A DNA stretch of 64,000 nucleotides from an uncultured Vicinamibacterales bacterium. GTDB lineage: Bacteria > Acidobacteriota > Vicinamibacteria > Vicinamibacterales > UBA8438. Positions within the stretch are counted from its first letter, which is position 1; each line of letters starts with the position of its first letter. Shown here piece by piece: positions 1-10,733 of the stretch. Made by a program: the position numbers and the translations under genes. The stretch is taken from contig OY282382.1 in the NCBI GenBank assembly GCA_958295905.1, positions 5,328,910 to 5,392,909 of the forward strand, written 5' to 3'. Under the pieces are notes generated by a model. The model ran no database searches, had not been told where the DNA came from, and saw nothing but the letters and a program-made list of their open reading frames with translations.

Positions 1-51
1 GCCGCCCAACCCGCCCTCCAGCAGTCCGCGCCGCTCTACGGCGCAGCGCTC

Positions 52-801
52 CTACCCGCCCGCCTCCGACGCCAGGAACTGCCGCACGATGGGATGCCCG
101 CTGCGCTCGAGCCGGGCCGCGTCCCCGCGTTCGAGCACCCGGCCCTCGTACAGGAAGACGAGGGTGTCGCCGATGCGCCGCGCGCTCGGAATGTTGTGGG
201 TCACGACCACCAGGGTCGTGCCCAACTCTTCCTTCACCCGCACGAGCAGGTCGTCGATCTCCTCCGAGGTGATCGGGTCGAGGCCCGCGCTCGGCTCGTC
301 GACGAGGAGGATCGCGGGGTCGAGCGCCATCGCCCGCGCCAGCCCCGCCCGCTTGCGCATGCCCCCCGACAGGGCCGCGGGCATCTTCTCGTAGTCGCGG
401 GCCAGCCCCACCAGGGCCAGCTTGTCCTGCGCCCGCGCCCGAACCTCGGGCTCCGGCAGCCGGGTGTGCCGGCGCAGCGGGAAGGCGACGTTCTCGCCCA
501 CCGTCAGCGAATCGAACAGGGCCGCGTTCTGGAACAGGAAGCCGACCTGCCGGCGCACCGCGGCGAGCGCCGGCGGCGACAACCGGGTCAGGTCCTGCCC
601 CAAGACCAGCACCCGCCCCGAGTCGGGGGCCATCAGGCCGACGATGTGCCGCAGCATGACGCTCTTCCCGGTGCCGCTGCGCCCGAGCACGACGGTGGCC
701 TCGCCCCGCGGCATGTCGAGCGAAACGTCGTCGAGCACCTTGAGCCGCCCGAAACGCTTGCGCACGCGCTCGAGCCGGATCGGGACGACTTCCCCGCTCA
801 C
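52..801 (-). CDS. mlaF: ABC transporter ATP-binding protein, MlaF-like
   Basis: GRSGTGKSVMLRHI Walker A, LSGGMRKRAGLARAM signature, ILLVDEPSAGLDP Walker B; GTG start at 801 overlaps the upstream permease stop. Confidence 0.88.
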   Translation of the reverse strand: MSGEVVPIRLERVRKRFGRLKVLDDVSLDMPRGEATVVLGRSGTGKSVMLRHIVGLMAPDSGRVLVLGQDLTRLSPPALAAVRRQVGFLFQNAALFDSLTVGENVAFPLRRHTRLPEPEVRARAQDKLALVGLARDYEKMPAALSGGMRKRAGLARAMALDPAILLVDEPSAGLDPITSEEIDDLLVRVKEELGTTLVVVTHNIPSARRIGDTLVFLYEGRVLERGDAARLERSGHPIVRQFLASEAGG

Positions 802-1583
802 TCCGCGGTCTCCGGAAACACGAAGAAGATCAGCCGCACCAGCACGACGTTGGCGGCGATCATCAGCATCGAGGCGAGGACGACGCTGCGGGTCGCCGAC
901 CGGCCCACCCCCTGCGTGCCGTGCGACGTGCGCAGGCCGAGATAAGAGGCGGTGATCGCGATGATGAACCCGAAGACCGTCGTCTTGAGGGTGCCGGGCA
1001 GATAGTCGGTGAACTGCACGATGGAGAACGCGGCCTCGAAGTAGGTCCGGAACCCCATGCCGGATATCGCCGTCTCCGCCACCCACCCGCCCACGATGCC
1101 GGTGAAGTTCATCACCGTGGTCAGGATCGGCATCGCCACCACGCAGGCCACCATGCGGGTGACCACCAGGAACTTGAACGAGTCGACGGCGCTCGCCTCG
1201 AGCGCATCGACCTGCTCGGTCACCTTCATCGCCCCCAGCTCGGCCCCGACCCCCGCGCCCACCCGTCCCGAGACGAGCAGGCCGACCACCAGGGGGCCGG
1301 TCTCGCGCACAAGGGCGAGGGTCAGCGCGGCGGGAATCAGCGCCTCGGCCCCGAAACGCTGGAGCGAGGCGCGGGTGTGCATGGACAGGACGATGCCGAC
1401 CGCGAACCCCGCGGCGGCAATGAGGGGCACCGACAGCCAGCCGATCTCGTAGAGCTGCCGCGCCGTCTCCCGGAGCTCGAACGGGGGCCGGAACGCCTCG
1501 CGGACGGCCCGCGCGGCGAACACCACGGCGTCTCCGGCCCGCGCGGGGGGAGCCACCACGAACCGGCGGAAGAAGTCGGGCAT
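798..1583 (-). CDS. mlaE: MlaE family ABC transporter permease
   Basis: 261 aa with MlaE-type motifs (RETGPLVVGLLVSGRVGAGVGAELGAMKVTEQVDAL); 4-bp overlap with mlaF. Confidence 0.9.
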   Translation of the reverse strand: MPDFFRRFVVAPPARAGDAVVFAARAVREAFRPPFELRETARQLYEIGWLSVPLIAAAGFAVGIVLSMHTRASLQRFGAEALIPAALTLALVRETGPLVVGLLVSGRVGAGVGAELGAMKVTEQVDALEASAVDSFKFLVVTRMVACVVAMPILTTVMNFTGIVGGWVAETAISGMGFRTYFEAAFSIVQFTDYLPGTLKTTVFGFIIAITASYLGLRTSHGTQGVGRSATRSVVLASMLMIAANVVLVRLIFFVFPETAE

Positions 1584-1652
1584 GCCGCGTTCCGTTCCCG
1601 GCGGCGCCCCCGGAACCGGGCGCCGTCGCGCGAAGCTCGTCGTACGAACCGG

Positions 1653-2588
1653 TCAGAAGACCCAGTAGGCGACGCCGACGCTGACCAGGGCGGTATCGGC
1701 GGCCACCCGCCGGGTGACCACCGACCCGCCGCTCGCCAGGGTCAGCTCGGGCCGCGTGAAGAGATAGCCGCCGAACACGTTGATCCCGATCCGGGGGAGG
1801 ACATCCACCCACAGCGAACCGCCCACGCGCAGGGCGGGGCTGTTGCCCACCGCGATCGCCCGATCCGCCCCCGCGTGGCCGGTGTCGGCCTGCAGCCGGT
1901 TGAACGCGTAGCCGGCCACGACGGACGCGGCGGCGGAGGTCCGGCCGCCGCCCCAACCGTACTGGAGGCCGGCCATCACCGGGCGCACACGCAGGCCGGT
2001 CCCCGACGACACCCCGGAGCCGTCCGCGAACCGCGCCCGCATCCAACTGAAGGCGATGGTCGGACCCGGCCCCGTTCCCGGCCTAAGCCGCAGTATCGGG
2101 CCGAGACCGGCGGCGCCGGTCAGGGTGTCGCGCGCCGGAAACATCCCCGCGCCCGACACCCCGACCCCGATGAGCCGCAGCGGAGCGCCGCTCGGACGGG
2201 GCGCGAGGGCCGGCAGGCCGGGCCTCTCCGGGCGGACCCGGCGCGGCGGGGGGACGGCGTCGACGACGAGCTCGGACCGAACGCCGGCGACCCCCTCGAC
2301 GCCGCGCGCCAAGGCCGCCGCCCGGTCCGCATCCTCCGCCGAGGGCACGGGGCCGCGCAGCGTGACCACGCCGCCCCGCACCGCGACGTCGATCGGCGCA
2401 GTACCCAGCACCACGTCGTTGATCAGCGCCGTCTTGACCGCGACCGCGATCTGCGCGTCCCGGACCGCGTCCTGCGCGCCCGCGAACGCCGCCGGCGCGA
2501 GCGCGCCGCCGCCGCCCACGGCCAACCCCATCGCCAGGATAACCGCGACGCGCGACCGTGCGAAGTTCCAGGCCTCTCCGTGCTCCAT
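1653..2588 (-). CDS. BON domain-containing secreted protein with predicted C-terminal beta-barrel-like region
   Basis: Signal peptide, BON-like segment (VKTALINDVVLGTAPIDVAVRGGVVTLRGPVPS...), C-terminal alternating hydrophobic strands ending in F. Confidence 0.7.
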   Translation of the reverse strand: MEHGEAWNFARSRVAVILAMGLAVGGGGALAPAAFAGAQDAVRDAQIAVAVKTALINDVVLGTAPIDVAVRGGVVTLRGPVPSAEDADRAAALARGVEGVAGVRSELVVDAVPPPRRVRPERPGLPALAPRPSGAPLRLIGVGVSGAGMFPARDTLTGAAGLGPILRLRPGTGPGPTIAFSWMRARFADGSGVSSGTGLRVRPVMAGLQYGWGGGRTSAAASVVAGYAFNRLQADTGHAGADRAIAVGNSPALRVGGSLWVDVLPRIGINVFGGYLFTRPELTLASGGSVVTRRVAADTALVSVGVAYWVF

Positions 2589-2629
2589 CGTTTCGCTCTT
2601 GGCGCCGGTGACGACGTGGCTGGCCCGCG

Positions 2630-3215
2630 TCACCGCCCGGGAAGAAGCGGACCCGCGTCGTGCAGGGCGAACTGTCTCGCCTCGGGCGCGGTGACGTCGA
2701 GATAGAACCCGTTGATCTCCTGCCGCACCTCCGACGAGATGATCCCGCGCACCGTCCGCGCATTCTCGCGCGCCGCCGCCACGCAGGAAGCGATGGAGTT
2801 CGGGTTGGTCCGGTCGATGGTCAGGAACTCGATGACGTTCGATCGGGTCGGAGGCCCGTACCGCTCGGCGAAGGCGGCCTCGTCCCCGCCGACCTGCACC
2901 ACGGGGAACCACTGCTCCTCGGCGGGACCGGAAGAGGTCGATCCCGTGAGCCGCCCGCGGCGGTAGGCGTCCATCAGGCCCGAAACCCCGAGCACCGAGT
3001 CGGGCCGGAAGGCGTCGAGGTCGAGAAAGTCGTCGTCGATGCGCCGGTAGAGGATGTCGACCTGCTCCAGCCCCCGCGTCGTGCGCATGAACAGGACCCG
3101 CCGTTCACGACGAGGTCGCGCCCCTCGACGAGCTCGACCCCCATCTGTTGCGCGAGGAACGAGTGCTCGAAGTAGACCGGGTTGTAGATGCCCGGGGTCT
3201 GCACCGCGACGCTCG
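2630..3215 (-). pseudogene. Relic: circularly permuted ATP-grasp (DUF404/407-like) joined to part of an alpha-E (DUF403-like) protein, frameshifted
   Basis: [34 protein letters not shown] lies in one frame, [37 protein letters not shown] in the next; then directly [45 protein letters not shown] (alpha-E-like) and early stop. Confidence 0.72.
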
Positions 3216-3313
3216 GGCGGCCCGCGCCGCGGGGGGCCACCCGTCGAGGCCCGGCGCCGCAGAGTTTCGCGCCAGCGAAACGTCCAACGCGCCAACGCGG
3301 CCGCAGGGTCGCG

Positions 3314-4420
3314 TCAGCGCGCCGCCTCGCGCGCGTCCGCCTCGAGAAGCCGGGCGCCGCGCAGGATGCCGCCGAACGAGTAGTTCGCCTCGTGGCAGGC
3401 GTACTCGTAGACCCGGTCCTCGCTCGCGGGCCAGACGTACTCGCCGCTCCAGGGCGCGGTCCACACCGCCGGGTCGTCGACGGTGAACTGATACAGCAGG
3501 GTTTCGGCGTCGATGCGCGAGAACCGCTCCACCACGTGGAGGTTCCGCGAGGCGCCGCCGAGGGCGGGGCTGTCGCTGAAGTTGGTGGTGTCGACGACCA
3601 GGGTGTCCCCCTCCCAGTGTCCCACCGAATCGCCGAGCCAGCTCCGGATCTCGGGCGGAGCATGGTCCTGGTTCATCCGCACCACGCGCGCGTCGTGGAC
3701 CATCTCGACGAGAATCACGACCGTGTCGTCGGACTGCACGATCCGCTTCAGGTTGTTGTAGAGCACCGGCAGCATCGGCGGCCCCGCGGTCGAGCCGAAG
3801 CCCATCAGGCACCGCTCGGCGAGGGGACGCTGCTCGGGGTTGTCGTAGGGACCCGGCGCATCCAGATCGTCATCGAGCCACCAGGCGGTCCCGGTGTTCG
3901 GCCGGGCGTAGGCGGCGGCCAGCGCCGCCCGCGCGGCCCGGGCCTCGGCGGTCAGCGGGGGCTGCCGGCCGTTCGGCGGATCGATGACGATGGAGGTGCG
4001 CCACTGGCCATCGATCTGGAAGCCCGCGGCGCCCCGGTCCATCCAGAACGAGTTGTAGCCGCCCACGTTTCCGGCCGCCCCGGTCGACCCGTCGCCGCCC
4101 ACCGGAGGCGCCTCGCGCGGCGCCTCGGCCTCCACGTTGCGTTCGTCGGGAATGTTGAAGATCCTCTCGAGGGACTGGCCGCCGGCCGCGAGCTGCGCCG
4201 CCTCTTCCTCCGTCAGGGTCAGCTTCCCGCCGTACTCCGCCGGACGCTGGAGAGGAGTCAGCGTGGCGACGTCATAGGTCCCGGACAGATCCGGGCGTCC
4301 GTCGGGCCGGCGCGGAATCTCGGCGCCCGATTGCGCGAACGCGGCCGTCGTCATCACCGCCAGCGCGAAAAGCCCGCCGGAGAAGCCCCGCAAGCTCATG
4401 GTCGTGGTTCTGGCCAACAT
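3314..4420 (-). CDS. Secreted protein of unknown function ('[13 protein letters not shown]' family)
   Basis: 368 aa, signal peptide [31 protein letters not shown]; motif [18 protein letters not shown]. Confidence 0.75.
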   Translation of the reverse strand: MLARTTTMSLRGFSGGLFALAVMTTAAFAQSGAEIPRRPDGRPDLSGTYDVATLTPLQRPAEYGGKLTLTEEEAAQLAAGGQSLERIFNIPDERNVEAEAPREAPPVGGDGSTGAAGNVGGYNSFWMDRGAAGFQIDGQWRTSIVIDPPNGRQPPLTAEARAARAALAAAYARPNTGTAWWLDDDLDAPGPYDNPEQRPLAERCLMGFGSTAGPPMLPVLYNNLKRIVQSDDTVVILVEMVHDARVVRMNQDHAPPEIRSWLGDSVGHWEGDTLVVDTTNFSDSPALGGASRNLHVVERFSRIDAETLLYQFTVDDPAVWTAPWSGEYVWPASEDRVYEYACHEANYSFGGILRGARLLEADAREAAR

Positions 4421-4515
4421 CGTTTCCTCCATCAGGACCGCGGCGCCGCGCGCTCCGAAGCGCGTCCCGGCCCACGGGCTCACCGACAGTCTACCCCGGA
4501 TGCCGGCGCACCCAA

Positions 4516-4684
4516 GGACCATCCCGCGCTCCGCCACCGCCGTGCGCAGGCGGAATCGCGGCGGGTCCTGGGGCTCCGGACGGGCGGAATCGTGGGTCTC
4601 ACGCGGCGCCGGCCGGTCGGCAAGACGGTCGCGACCCCTCGAATCGGGGGCGAGCCGTCACGCGCAGTCAGCGTGGGATGCTCC
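4516..4684 (+). mobile_element. MITE-like element copy 1 (~169 bp)
   Basis: Imperfect TIRs ggaccatcccgcgc...gcgtgggatgctcc; flanking direct repeats tgccggcgcacc at 4501-4512 and 4685-4696. Confidence 0.75.
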
Positions 4685-4894
4685 TGCCGGCGCACCGGCG
4701 GCGTGAGAGGGCCGCCCGGCCCGAGCGGCGGCAGGCGATTGACGCGCCGTTCGAAGCCGGTTCCGGTGCTTTGTCCCAACCGACTTCCTCGTCACGGCTC
4801 GTCGCACGGGCGCCCCGCAACCCTCCGGCGCCCCCGTCTGAGTGCGACGGGGTTCCACCCCCCGAGCGGCGGGTCCATGGGCGGCCGGCCGGCG

Positions 4895-6574
4895 TCACGG
4901 CGCCGCATCGGCCGGGGCCTCGGCCGGCAGCGCGAAGACATAGACGGCGTTGGTTCGATCGCCGCCCACCGGCGCCGCCAGGTGCTGCCGCCCCCCGACC
5001 GCGTAGGTGATCGGGAACCCCGACACCGAGCCGGGCAGACGCGTGTGGAACAGGACGTCCCCGTTCGCGGCGTCGTGGACGGCGAGGTTGCGATCGGTGT
5101 CGGCGCTGACCACGAGACCGCCGGCGGTCGTCAACGCGGCGGCCCCGGGGCGGGTCATCGTCGAGTGACGCCACAGGATGCGCCCGGTTGCGATCTCCAT
5201 CGCGATCAGGTGGCCCCGGTACGGAGCGCTGTCGGGATGGACGGTGCTGCCCCGCGTCAGCCAGCCCGTGTTCTGGTAGTAGCTCGCGCCGGGCACCTTC
5301 TCGATCTCGGTGAAGGCGCCGCTGACGCAGGTCGGATGGATGGGGATGTAGAGCGCGCCCGTCTCCGGATGGTAGGCGGAGGCGCGCCAGTTCCGGACGC
5401 CGCCGAAGTCCGGACAGAACGCGAGCTCGACGTCCTTCACCGGAAGCATCTCCGGCCGGTAGATCGCCCGCCCGGTCCCGGGATCCACGTCGAGGACATT
5501 CTGGTAGCCGAGATCGTGCGCCGCGACGAACCGGCCCGTGTCGCGGTCGAGCTCCCACAGGATGCCGAGCTTCCCCATCTTGAACAGCGACCGGCGCCCG
5601 TCATGGTCGATCAGCACGCTCTCGAACACATCGTCGAGGTCGTGGGTCTCGGCCGGGGTGAACTGGAAGTACCACGAGAGCTCGCCGGTGTCGGCGTCGA
5701 GGGCGAGCACGCTGTTGCTGTAGAGCGCGTCGCCGTCCGTGCCGCGGGTGAGGCTGGCCCACGGCTTCGCCTGCGACGTCGACCAGTAGGTGAGGTTGCT
5801 GTCGGCGTCGAAGCTGCCGGGAATCCACGAGTCGGCGCCGGCGCGGTAGAGCAGCGGCAGATCGCCCCACGAGTCCCCGCCCGGCTCGCCGGGGCGCGCG
5901 ATGGTCGACGTTCGCCACAGCTCCTCCCCCGTCTCCGCGTCGTGGGCCGAGATGAAGCAGACGTCCTCCTTGAAGCGCTCGCACCCGGTCATGCCCGCGA
6001 CAACCTTCCCGTTGGCGACGATCGGGCCGCTCGTGTACCGGTACCCGAGCGCGTTGTCGGCCACCTCGTGGTCCCACGCCACGTCCCCGGTGCGCGCATC
6101 GAGGGCGACGATGTGGGCATCGGCCGCGTTCAGATACACCTTGTCGCCGTAGATCGCGATCGACCGGCTGCGCGGACTCAGCACTGACTCGACCATCTCG
6201 TCGAGGTTCCGCCGGTACTCCCAGAGGCGGTCTCCAGTCGCGGCGTCGACCGCCTGCACGACGTTGGCCGCGCCGGCGAGGTACATCACCCCGCCGTACA
6301 CGAGCGGCGTCGGCTGATTGACGCCGGCGGGCATCGACCACGCCCAGGCGAGTTGAAGCCGGTGGACATTGTCGCGGTCGATCTGGTCCAGAGGGCTGTA
6401 GCCCCAGCCGTCGAGGGTGCGCCGCCAGTTGAGCCAGTCGGCGGGATCGGGGTCCTGGAGCATCGCATCGGTGACGGGCGCGAAGCCGCGGTCCTGCGCC
6501 CCGGCCGGGATGGCGCCGGCGATCAGGACGACGGCCGCGACGGCGCAGCATGCGCGAAGATTTCTCGTACGCAT
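4895..6574 (-). CDS. PQQ-dependent dehydrogenase (quinoprotein)
   Basis: 559 aa, signal peptide, repeated propeller motifs (DWLNWRRTLDGWGYSPLDQIDR, AVDAATGDRLWEYRR). Confidence 0.87.
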   Translation of the reverse strand: MRTRNLRACCAVAAVVLIAGAIPAGAQDRGFAPVTDAMLQDPDPADWLNWRRTLDGWGYSPLDQIDRDNVHRLQLAWAWSMPAGVNQPTPLVYGGVMYLAGAANVVQAVDAATGDRLWEYRRNLDEMVESVLSPRSRSIAIYGDKVYLNAADAHIVALDARTGDVAWDHEVADNALGYRYTSGPIVANGKVVAGMTGCERFKEDVCFISAHDAETGEELWRTSTIARPGEPGGDSWGDLPLLYRAGADSWIPGSFDADSNLTYWSTSQAKPWASLTRGTDGDALYSNSVLALDADTGELSWYFQFTPAETHDLDDVFESVLIDHDGRRSLFKMGKLGILWELDRDTGRFVAAHDLGYQNVLDVDPGTGRAIYRPEMLPVKDVELAFCPDFGGVRNWRASAYHPETGALYIPIHPTCVSGAFTEIEKVPGASYYQNTGWLTRGSTVHPDSAPYRGHLIAMEIATGRILWRHSTMTRPGAAALTTAGGLVVSADTDRNLAVHDAANGDVLFHTRLPGSVSGFPITYAVGGRQHLAAPVGGDRTNAVYVFALPAEAPADAAP

Positions 6575-6707
6575 CGGTGCCTCCCTCTGGCGTGATCCGC
6601 CGCGCCGGCAACGCGGCGCAACGTGCGACCGCGGGCCGCGACGATCGCCCGGTCCACTATAACGGGCCGCGCCGGGCACGGTCCAGCACGGCGGACAGGC
6701 GCGGGGT

Positions 6708-6852
6708 GCGCGTCAGATTCGTGAGACGACGGCCCCGGGAACGGTCAGGGTTGGCGATTCGGCCGCGGTCCGGCCACGAGACCCTCCGAACGGGCCTTTC
6801 GGCTTCGGCGCCAAGGGGGGCGCCGAGCCGGATACCTCCGGCGGCGTCTCCG
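6708..6852 (+). repeat. Dispersed intergenic repeat family 2, copy A
   Basis: Aligns by eye with 28826-28990 and the reverse complement of 34027-34155 (acggtc...ttggYgatt..cgg...ccctcYgaacgg...ttcgg...ggcgccaagg). Confidence 0.6.
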
Positions 6853-7099
6853 ACCTGCACCAGTTCTGCCACGGCATCCCGGGGCGTCGGATTCGCCGGG
6901 CGGCGGCTCGGCAGACTAGAATCACGCCAGCCCTGCGGCGGCGTATCAGACGCTGGAGAACCGCCGCCGGAACCGCGACCTCGTCGATCCGGATGAAGGG
7001 CGGGGCGCTCTATCCCGGAATCGCGGGGGGCGTCGTGCCCCGCAACGAGTTCTGGTGCGACCGCGGGTTGGGTTGGAACCGCGGGATGAGAGGTTATTC

Positions 7100-8455
7100 A
7101 TGAAACGACTTCATCTGCCGGCAGCAGGACTGGCCCTCGTTCTCGCCGGTTGCGGAGAAGCCCCGGCCCCCGACGGGGCGGGCGCGCTCGCCCTCGTCGG
7201 GGCGCAGTTGATCGACGCGACCGGGGCGCCGCCGGTGGCCGACTCGGTGGTCGTCGTTCGCGACGGCCGGATCGTGAGCGCCGGCCCCCGGGACGCGACG
7301 CCGGCCCCCGACGGGGCGGAGACCCTCGACGTGACCGGCAAGACGATCATTCCCGGCTTGGTGAACCTGCACGTGCACTATCGGGAAGGACCGGAAGAGA
7401 TCGAGCGTCAGTTCCGGTCGCAGCTCTATTTCGGCGTGACCACCGCCCGGAGCATCGGCAGCGATTCACCGGAACGGGTCGCCCACCTGCTCGCGTCCGC
7501 CGGCCGCGCCGACGCCCCCCGGACCTACACGGCGGGGCTGGGATTCTCGTACCCCGGCGGATTCAACGCGGCCGGCCGGAACGCCCCCACCACCGAAGAA
7601 GAAGCGCGGGCGCTGGTGCGGGACCAGATTGCGCTCGGCGCGCACTTCATCAAGATGTGGGTGAACGCGGTGGCGGAGCCGGGCCTGAAGATTCCGCCGG
7701 AGATACGTGCGGCCATCATCGACGAGGCGGTGCGGAACGGCGCCGTCCCCGTCGCCCACATCGACGACGAGGCCGATGGCCGCCAACTGATCGAAGCCGG
7801 CCTGCGGGACTTCCTGCACAGCACCGTTTTGACCTTCGGCCCCGGCGCGGGTGTCCCGGTCGAGGATCCCGACCCTTCGGCCGAGTTCATCCAGATGAGC
7901 CTCGACAACGACGCGTACTTCACGCCCACGCTGTCCATCGTCCAGAACCGCTGGCACTTCGCCGAGCATCCGGAGCTGCTGGAGGACCCGGCGTTGCGGG
8001 CCGTGTTCAACCCGGACGCGCTGGCCCGTTTGGACGACCCGGCAAGCCGGGCGGAGATCGTCGACGATCCGGGATTCGAGGACCGCAAGGCCGCGTTCCG
8101 ACAGGTGCAGGACTTCGTGAAGACGATGCACGACGCGGGGGTCGCGGTCGCGGCGGGGAACGACGCCGGGACCCCGAACGTGCCGTTCGGCTGGGGCATG
8201 CATCACGAGATGGCGCTGTACGTCGAGGCCGGTCTGACGCCGATGGACGCCATCGTCGCGGCAACCGCCACCGGCGCCGGCCGGATGCCTCCGGTGGGCG
8301 GGGCCGACTTCGGCACCCTCGAGGCGGACAAGGCCGCTGATCTGATCGTGCTGAATGCGGATCCGCTGGCCGACATCCGGAACACGCTGGAGATCGACCG
8401 GGTCATGCGGCTCGGCGAATGGGTGGACCGCTCGGGATTCATGCCGGCGCCGTAG
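7100..8455 (+). CDS. Amidohydrolase family protein, predicted lipoprotein
   Basis: Lipobox-like LVLAGCGE; amidohydrolase motifs DVTGKTIIPGLVNLHVHYREG, GNDAGTP, LEADKAADLIVLNADPLADIRN. Confidence 0.87.
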   Translation: MKRLHLPAAGLALVLAGCGEAPAPDGAGALALVGAQLIDATGAPPVADSVVVVRDGRIVSAGPRDATPAPDGAETLDVTGKTIIPGLVNLHVHYREGPEEIERQFRSQLYFGVTTARSIGSDSPERVAHLLASAGRADAPRTYTAGLGFSYPGGFNAAGRNAPTTEEEARALVRDQIALGAHFIKMWVNAVAEPGLKIPPEIRAAIIDEAVRNGAVPVAHIDDEADGRQLIEAGLRDFLHSTVLTFGPGAGVPVEDPDPSAEFIQMSLDNDAYFTPTLSIVQNRWHFAEHPELLEDPALRAVFNPDALARLDDPASRAEIVDDPGFEDRKAAFRQVQDFVKTMHDAGVAVAAGNDAGTPNVPFGWGMHHEMALYVEAGLTPMDAIVAATATGAGRMPPVGGADFGTLEADKAADLIVLNADPLADIRNTLEIDRVMRLGEWVDRSGFMPAP

Positions 8456-8605
8456 CCGGAACGACCGCCGGCGGCCCGCGCCGGGAACCCACTGCCGCGG
8501 GCCTGTCGGCGGACCGCCACCCCGCGCGGGCCATCGCCCGGCGCGGCACCCCAGCGCCCCGAGGTCGGGTGCGCTCCCGGTGAACCGTTGGTCACGCGGC
8601 GAACG

Positions 8606-8950
8606 CTAACCGTCCGGCTGCTCGGGCCCCGGCAGGATGATGCGCTCGATGGTGAGGAGTCTCTGGTCGACCTTGCCGAACGCGATCTCGACGCTGCGCA
8701 GCCGTTCGTCGAGCCTGTCCAGGCGCGTCTCGATACGGTCCATTCGGGCGTGCACGCCGGTGATCTGCGTCGTCAGTTGCGTCGTCAGGTCGGCTCGCAA
8801 GTCGTCGATGCGGGCGTGCACGCCGGCGATCTGCGTCGTCAGGTCGGCTCGCAAGTCGTCGACGCGGGCGTTCACGCCGGCGATCTGCGCAGACAACAGC
8901 CCGCCCAGTACCACTGCGGTTCCGATGATCCACTTCGTGTCGTTGCTCAT
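8606..8950 (-). CDS. Small membrane-anchored coiled-coil protein
   Basis: N-terminal TM (WIIGTAVVLGGLLSAQI) then repeated (A/T)GV(N/H)AR(V/I/M)DDLRADLTTQI heptad-like units. Confidence 0.6.
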   Translation of the reverse strand: MSNDTKWIIGTAVVLGGLLSAQIAGVNARVDDLRADLTTQIAGVHARIDDLRADLTTQLTTQITGVHARMDRIETRLDRLDERLRSVEIAFGKVDQRLLTIERIILPGPEQPDG

Positions 8951-9190
8951 CCGAATCTGCCGTCCAAAGTTATCACGCGGCCGCGCCGAGACGAAGCCCC
9001 CGCGCGAGATCGGCCGGCCCCGAGTCCCTGACGAAGACGCCGCGATCCCGAGGCGAGTCGGGCCGCGCTTTCAGACTTCAGATCGGGCCCCGTTCGGGCT
9101 ATCATCCGAACGTCGGCCGAGTAGTGTGGGGCGGCAACGCGGAAGCCGAGAACACGAGTCACGGAACCCGGGTTCGATGGGAGAGACGCC

Positions 9191-10342
9191 ATGTCATCGT
9201 CACGATATCTGATGTCCACGTTGGTCGCCTGCGGTGCGCTCGTGCTGGGCGGGTCCGCCGCCGAGTCGCAGACAGCGACGGGAGCAGCCCCGGGCAACAC
9301 GATCACGGGCGAGGGCCTGCCGAACCCCACCGCGACCGTGATCGCGAACTGGGGCGACCTGCCCGAGGGCCGGGAGTGGGGATCGACCGCCGGCATCGAC
9401 ATCGACCCGATCGACGGCCAGGTCTGGGCCTACGAGCGCTGCGGCGCCGGATCGTTCGGCGCGGGCGTGCCCGTCAACTGCGACTCGAACCCCGTCGACC
9501 CCATCTTCAAGTTCGACCGCCACACCGGGGAGGTGCTGGCGAACTTCGGCGGGGGCGTCATGGTCACGCCGCACGGCATCCACGTGGACGCCGGCGGCAA
9601 CGTCTGGGTGACCGACTTCGCGGGGAACCAGGCGGGGACCAAGGGGCATCAGGTCCACAAGTTCAGCCCGGACGGCGAGCTGCTGATGAGCCTCGGCACG
9701 GCGGGCCAGCCGGGAACCGGCCCGAACCAGTTCAACCAGCCGAACGACGTGATCACCGGGCCGGACGGCAGCATCTACGTCGCGGACGGACACGGCGGCC
9801 AGGGCATGACCACCCCCCGGGCGATAGCGGCGGGACGCGAGTCGGGCGCCACCGGCCGCATCCTGAAGTTCGCCCCCGACGGCACGTTCATCCGGGAGTG
9901 GGGACGGATCGGCACCCTGCACGGCGAGTTCCGCACCCCCCACGCGCTGGCGTTCGATTCGCAGGGGCGCCTCTTCGTTGCCGATCGTGGGAACCACCGC
10001 ATCGAGATCTTCGACCAGGACGGCAACTACCTCGACTCGCGCTACTCCTACGGGCGCATCAGCGGCATCTTCATCACCGGCGACGACATGCTGTACGCGA
10101 TCGACTCCGAGTCGAGCCCGACCAGCCATCCGAACTGGGTGAACGGCGTGCGCATCGGGCACGTGGACGAAGATCGCGTCACGGGCTACATCCCGCCGTT
10201 CGATGCGGACACGCGGCCGTACCAGGGCGCCGCCGGCGAAGGTGTCGCGGTCGACGCGGACGGCAACGTGTTCGCGGCCGAAGGACCGAACTCGCTCCGA
10301 TTCGCGGGGGGAGCGTTCACGAAGTACGCGGTCGCCGAGTAG
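9191..10342 (+). CDS. NHL-repeat / six-bladed beta-propeller secreted protein
   Basis: Signal peptide; repeated NVWVTDFAGNQ, GSIYVADGHGGQ, GRLFVADRGNHRIEIFDQDG. Confidence 0.82.
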   Translation: MSSSRYLMSTLVACGALVLGGSAAESQTATGAAPGNTITGEGLPNPTATVIANWGDLPEGREWGSTAGIDIDPIDGQVWAYERCGAGSFGAGVPVNCDSNPVDPIFKFDRHTGEVLANFGGGVMVTPHGIHVDAGGNVWVTDFAGNQAGTKGHQVHKFSPDGELLMSLGTAGQPGTGPNQFNQPNDVITGPDGSIYVADGHGGQGMTTPRAIAAGRESGATGRILKFAPDGTFIREWGRIGTLHGEFRTPHALAFDSQGRLFVADRGNHRIEIFDQDGNYLDSRYSYGRISGIFITGDDMLYAIDSESSPTSHPNWVNGVRIGHVDEDRVTGYIPPFDADTRPYQGAAGEGVAVDADGNVFAAEGPNSLRFAGGAFTKYAVAE

Positions 10343-10733
10343 CGGGAACTGGAGCGACGCCGGCTTCGTGACGCTCGACGCAGCTCCCGCGCCCCCGGGA
10401 AGCGGACCCGTCCGAGTTCTTCGCGTGGACCTCCAGAGGCGCTGATCCTCGACCTTTGGCCGTTGGACCGCCCGTTCCGGACACGATCGCCGTTGTTGTC
10501 TGGGCGAAAGGGCGGCAGGCGGGAACCGTGAAGCAGGCGTCCGTTCGATCGCGCCATCGCACGCCGCGCGTACGGCTTGCGCACCCCGCCCCTCAACGCG
10601 ATGCCGTTTCTCTGCCGTGCAGTATCGAATTGGCGCCGGCTCTATCCACACGAGTTCGAGGAGACTTGGTTTGAATATCGCTTGACGGTTCTTGCGTCCG
10701 TGCGTTTCCCCGGCCGCCTTGCTTGTCAGGAGA

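Noticed and set aside
3188-6187. 999-aa plus-strand ORF
   Set aside because: Antisense to the '[13 protein letters not shown]' protein and PQQ dehydrogenase; no recognisable domain.
8720-8890. Repeated gcgggcgtgcacgccgg(t/c)gatctgcgtcgtcag units as a possible CRISPR
   Set aside because: They encode heptad repeats of the coiled-coil protein at 8606-8950 in frame; spacing and content are protein-driven.
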